Origin: Bacillota bacterium | GTDB taxonomy: Bacteria > Bacillota > Clostridia > Christensenellales > Pumilibacteraceae | Direction of reading: 5' to 3' | DNA length: 6,892 nt | Assembly: GCA_009780875.1 (NCBI GenBank) | Contig: WQZE01000053.1 | Coordinates: 1 to 6,892, forward strand | Shown: piece after piece, positions 4,720-6,892 of the stretch | Position numbering within the stretch: position 1 is the stretch's first letter | Layout of the letters: each line of letters begins with the position of its first letter | Notes under the pieces: model-generated | What the model was told of the DNA's origin: nothing | What the model saw: only the letters and a program-made list of their open reading frames with translations | Databases searched by the model: none | Translations under genes and position numbers: made by a program

Positions 4720-6391
4720 ATTGCTCTTTCTTCAAATAACCTTTAATATCTATAATCTCTCTCCACAATGCTTTTTCCCCGACAATAGTGTGCAAATCGT
4801 GCGTATGCATCCCATCCTTTCTATGAGCATACACCTCCCCATACAATTCACCAGTTTCAATCAACCTATAAGCGGAATTTTTCAACTTATTTATATCCAA
4901 ATGATCTGGTGCGATAAAAGCATAGACATCCGCAAAACACCGTGTTTCTTGGATTTCACCATCGCCCAACAACCTCTTGCTCACAATATATCGTTTACTA
5001 TACTCATAACCAATTCTGAAAAAATAATATTCACCCTTGTTTTTTAACAATTCCTCTACCGAAACAGCACTCTTTATCTCTTTTCTCCACTCCCCCAAGA
5101 AAATCGGCTTATTTTCATTGGGCACAAAATCCTCCACCTTATCGTGTCCACCCTGCATGGCTTGCTCTACTTTATTAAACTCTTCCAGCATCTCTCTGGC
5201 TGCCGCCTTGACTGTGTCCACCACATCTTTATCATTGTCCACATGCCCCCCAAAAGACTTGTCCCACATGCCTTGATTATCTTTTGCGTTGCCTTTCCGT
5301 TGATGAATCAATATTCTCCCATCTCTAGAAAACACTATGCCCCAAACAACCACTTTGTTTGTATTCCCATCCAAGTGTGCGTCTCGTGGCAATGTCCCCA
5401 AGTAATGTCTTCCCTGATCATAATACCCAATCACTTCGAGCCGATCCGCCAACTCAGTGTACTCTGTACAATACTTTTTTGCCCCCCTTTTGTCTTCAAA
5501 AAAAGCCTTCCCATATTTTTGTATAACTTCCCACCATGCGTGGCTCTTATCAATCTTTTCAAACTGACCAATCTCATCAAATTTGGTCAACGCCAACCCC
5601 ATAAAATACTCGTTATCTATTCTCACCAAAGGTATTTTGATCGGCAAGTAGCATATCCTCAAAGAAAAACATTGCTTTTCCTCTACATATGAAACCCCAG
5701 GCACCTCCCCCTCGTTCCGCCCATACCCTGCATCTTTCCATTCAGCATCCTTTTTCTGATCCTTCAGCCAGCCCGCATACCCTCCCGTCGCATCCCAACC
5801 CCCTCTCAAACACTCCTCATACTCTGTCTTCAAGGTTGCTTCATATTTTTTCTGCATCTCCTTTTTCCAAATTTTCCTTCCGTCTTCTTGGGGCTCCAAA
5901 TGCATTTTTGTCAACTTTGTCAACGCTTCCCCCTTGCTTGCTTTGACCTCCTGCTTAGTCCGCTCTGCAACAAAATAATCCCTCGTCCATTCTTTGGTCA
6001 ACTTTGCAATATTTTCATAGTCCTCCACACTTCGTGACATAAAGCCACTAACCTCTTGTTCTAGGGATATCAAACCATCGTAGTTCATTTGCAAACTTGA
6101 TTCACAAAAGATATTCACTTCAAAGACTCCCCGACTGATACCAGAAAACCAGTTTTCTTGAAACTCTCTGTACGGAATTCTGCACGCTATTGCACCCAAA
6201 ATATCAATTCGTTTTTCAGCACACTTCATACGCAGAATTAGTTCCTCCCTGTTGTAAATCGTTTTGCCTGAACCAAAAAGTCCTCGGTATTCCTCTTTTT
6301 TTTCTATTGAGGCGTATGCACCCTCTTCTGCTACGATGCACCGTATTGGCGACGCAATGTTCGCCCCTTGATCTCTATTTTTCCTACACAT
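4718..6391 (-). CDS. Nudix hydrolase with a large N-terminal extension
   Basis: The 557-residue product has a C-terminal Nudix domain, about 345-500. VVVWGIVFSRDGRILIHQRKGNAKDNQGMWDKSFGGHV (347-384) is the first sheet and loop, and REMLEE (399-404) is the catalytic REUXEE core. The box is atypical: three extra residues separate GGH from RE compared with the canonical motif, and the usual Gly after EEx is Asn. Nudix enzymes cleave nucleoside diphosphates linked to another group; the substrate here is unknown. The N-terminal region has a strand-helix-strand unit (RIDILGAIACRIPYREF, 61-77; FEVNIFCES, 90-98), then a Lys/Glu-rich insertion (145-225), then CFSLRICYLPIKIPLVRIDNEYF (241-263). This layout faintly recalls a phospholipase-D-like half-fold, but no HxKxxxxD is present. 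A purine-rich AAAGGGG lies 10 nt before the start. Genes on both sides are 18 and 13 nt away, so it belongs to one operon. Confidence 0.82.
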   Translation of the reverse strand: MCRKNRDQGANIASPIRCIVAEEGAYASIEKKEEYRGLFGSGKTIYNREELILRMKCAEKRIDILGAIACRIPYREFQENWFSGISRGVFEVNIFCESSLQMNYDGLISLEQEVSGFMSRSVEDYENIAKLTKEWTRDYFVAERTKQEVKASKGEALTKLTKMHLEPQEDGRKIWKKEMQKKYEATLKTEYEECLRGGWDATGGYAGWLKDQKKDAEWKDAGYGRNEGEVPGVSYVEEKQCFSLRICYLPIKIPLVRIDNEYFMGLALTKFDEIGQFEKIDKSHAWWEVIQKYGKAFFEDKRGAKKYCTEYTELADRLEVIGYYDQGRHYLGTLPRDAHLDGNTNKVVVWGIVFSRDGRILIHQRKGNAKDNQGMWDKSFGGHVDNDKDVVDTVKAAAREMLEEFNKVEQAMQGGHDKVEDFVPNENKPIFLGEWRKEIKSAVSVEELLKNKGEYYFFRIGYEYSKRYIVSKRLLGDGEIQETRCFADVYAFIAPDHLDINKLKNSAYRLIETGELYGEVYAHRKDGMHTHDLHTIVGEKALWREIIDIKGYLKKEQ

Positions 6392-6409
6392 ATTCTGGCT
6401 ACCCCTTTC

Positions 6410-6847
6410 CTATTTCTTTGATATTTGATTTTGAAAATTCTCTATTAGCGAAAATATCTCTGTTGCTTTTTGCTTGACTTCATCATTGTTGCTTTTACCA
6501 CCCTTTATCAATGCATTCAATGCAATAATCTTAAAGTAGATGCTATTAATTTTCCTATATCTCTCTTTATACTTTTTATTGGCAATCAAATCCAAGTATA
6601 ACCCCGATTTCACAATAGACTCGTATGCGGGTATAGCCATTTCAATAAAACGCACACCTTTATTTAATAATCCTAGATCTTCCTGTTTGTTGCCCAAAAT
6701 ATCATTCAACTCTTCCTCAATCGCCGCATCCGCTTTGCTTACCTCCTCTTTTCTTTCATAAACCCTTGCAAACACAAATGCAATAAAAGTCATTACCAAC
6801 ATTGCACCCAATTGCACAAAAAAATCTACCCCATACTTATCATTCAT
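6410..6847 (-). CDS. Small membrane-anchored helical protein
   Basis: The 145-residue product has one strong membrane segment at about 9-29 (FFVQLGAMLVMTFIAFVFARV). It is followed by positively charged RVYERK, which places the rest in the cytoplasm by the positive-inside rule. Residues 32-145 are charged and predicted helical (KEEVSKADAAIEEELNDIL; FIEMAIPAYESIVKSGLYLDLI; KYKERYRKINSIYFKIIALNALI). I do not recognise a catalytic motif. The start at 6847 has AAGGG 6 nt upstream, and a -10-like TATACT lies further up. It is the first gene of the operon, 18 nt before the Nudix gene, and is the most AT-rich gene in the window. It may tether or sense for the two enzymes, or act as a membrane effector; both are inference. 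Confidence 0.75.
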   Translation of the reverse strand: MNDKYGVDFFVQLGAMLVMTFIAFVFARVYERKEEVSKADAAIEEELNDILGNKQEDLGLLNKGVRFIEMAIPAYESIVKSGLYLDLIANKKYKERYRKINSIYFKIIALNALIKGGKSNNDEVKQKATEIFSLIENFQNQISKK

Positions 6848-6853
6848 ATCACA

Positions 6854-6860
6854 CCCTTAC
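6854..6860 (-). promoter_or_regulatory. Ribosome binding site of the first operon gene
   Basis: GTAAGGG on the minus strand lies 6 nt before the ATG at 6847. A second ATG overlaps it out of frame (6843) and has no long open frame. Confidence 0.65.
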
Positions 6861-6861
6861 T

Positions 6862-6885
6862 GATAATTAAAAATTATCTAGTATA
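6862..6885 (-). promoter_or_regulatory. Likely operon promoter -10 with adjoining inverted repeat
   Basis: TATACT (6885-6880, minus strand) is a good -10; its -35 would lie outside the window. Immediately downstream GATAATT (6862-6868) and AATTATC (6872-6878) form a perfect 7-bp inverted repeat with a 3-nt loop. The repeat sits across the expected transcription start, where a repressor could bind. Operator function is inferred. Confidence 0.45.
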
Positions 6886-6892
6886 AAAATCC

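Noticed and set aside
6257..6283. GLFGSGKT (residues 37-44 of the Nudix protein) fits the Walker A pattern
   Set aside because: It is preceded by a charged stretch (SIEKKEEYR) and not a hydrophobic strand, and no Walker B or other P-loop landmarks follow. It is probably a chance match.
4718..6391. Phospholipase-D nuclease activity for the N-terminal region of the Nudix protein
   Set aside because: No HxKxxxxD motif occurs in the protein, so at most the fold may be related; I did not annotate a nuclease.
6410..6847. SLATT-type two-helix membrane effector
   Set aside because: Only one hydrophobic membrane segment is present (9-29); the remainder is charged and soluble-looking.

Overview
The window carries seven protein genes or gene-like ORFs, all on the minus strand and therefore transcribed from right to left. 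Genes start at ATG, have good Shine-Dalgarno sites (AAGGAG/GGAGG type) and stop at TAA, TAG or TGA under the standard code. Promoters are sigma70-like. No tRNA, rRNA, IS transposase or CRISPR array is visible. The genome is clearly bacterial. The six-helix membrane protein recalls a Firmicutes-type family, but nothing here fixes the phylum; a Gram-positive or candidate-phylum (CPR-like) bacterium is a weak guess.

Right block (about 2850-6892), roughly 30-43% GC in the lines I counted: a compact three-gene operon. In order of transcription it holds a 145-aa protein with one N-terminal membrane anchor, a 557-aa protein with a C-terminal Nudix hydrolase domain behind an uncharacterised N-terminal region, and a 592-aa protein with two guanylate-kinase-like P-loop domains. 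Intergenic gaps are only 18 and 13 nt, and a hairpin that could be a terminator follows the last gene. A membrane anchor, a Nudix enzyme and a tandem nucleotide-kinase-like protein together suggest a nucleotide-processing or signalling module, possibly a conflict (defence) system. This is the most interesting part of the window; the function is inferred.

Middle (about 1974-2850): a small orphan gene (113 aa) with its own near-consensus promoter. It ends inside a (TGTAG)5 pentanucleotide array. Beyond the array lies an in-frame-compatible fragment that repeats about 66 bp of the gene at about 83% identity, so the gene may be a longer ORF broken by the array.

Left block (1-1973), with sampled lines at 55-58% GC: a Sel1-repeat protein, an intergenic perfect palindrome flanked by direct repeats, a six-helix membrane protein, and a PhnB-like VOC-fold protein with a perfect consensus promoter. 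These look like ordinary housekeeping or accessory single genes. The change in base composition near position 2850 suggests the three-gene operon has a different history from its left-hand neighbours.
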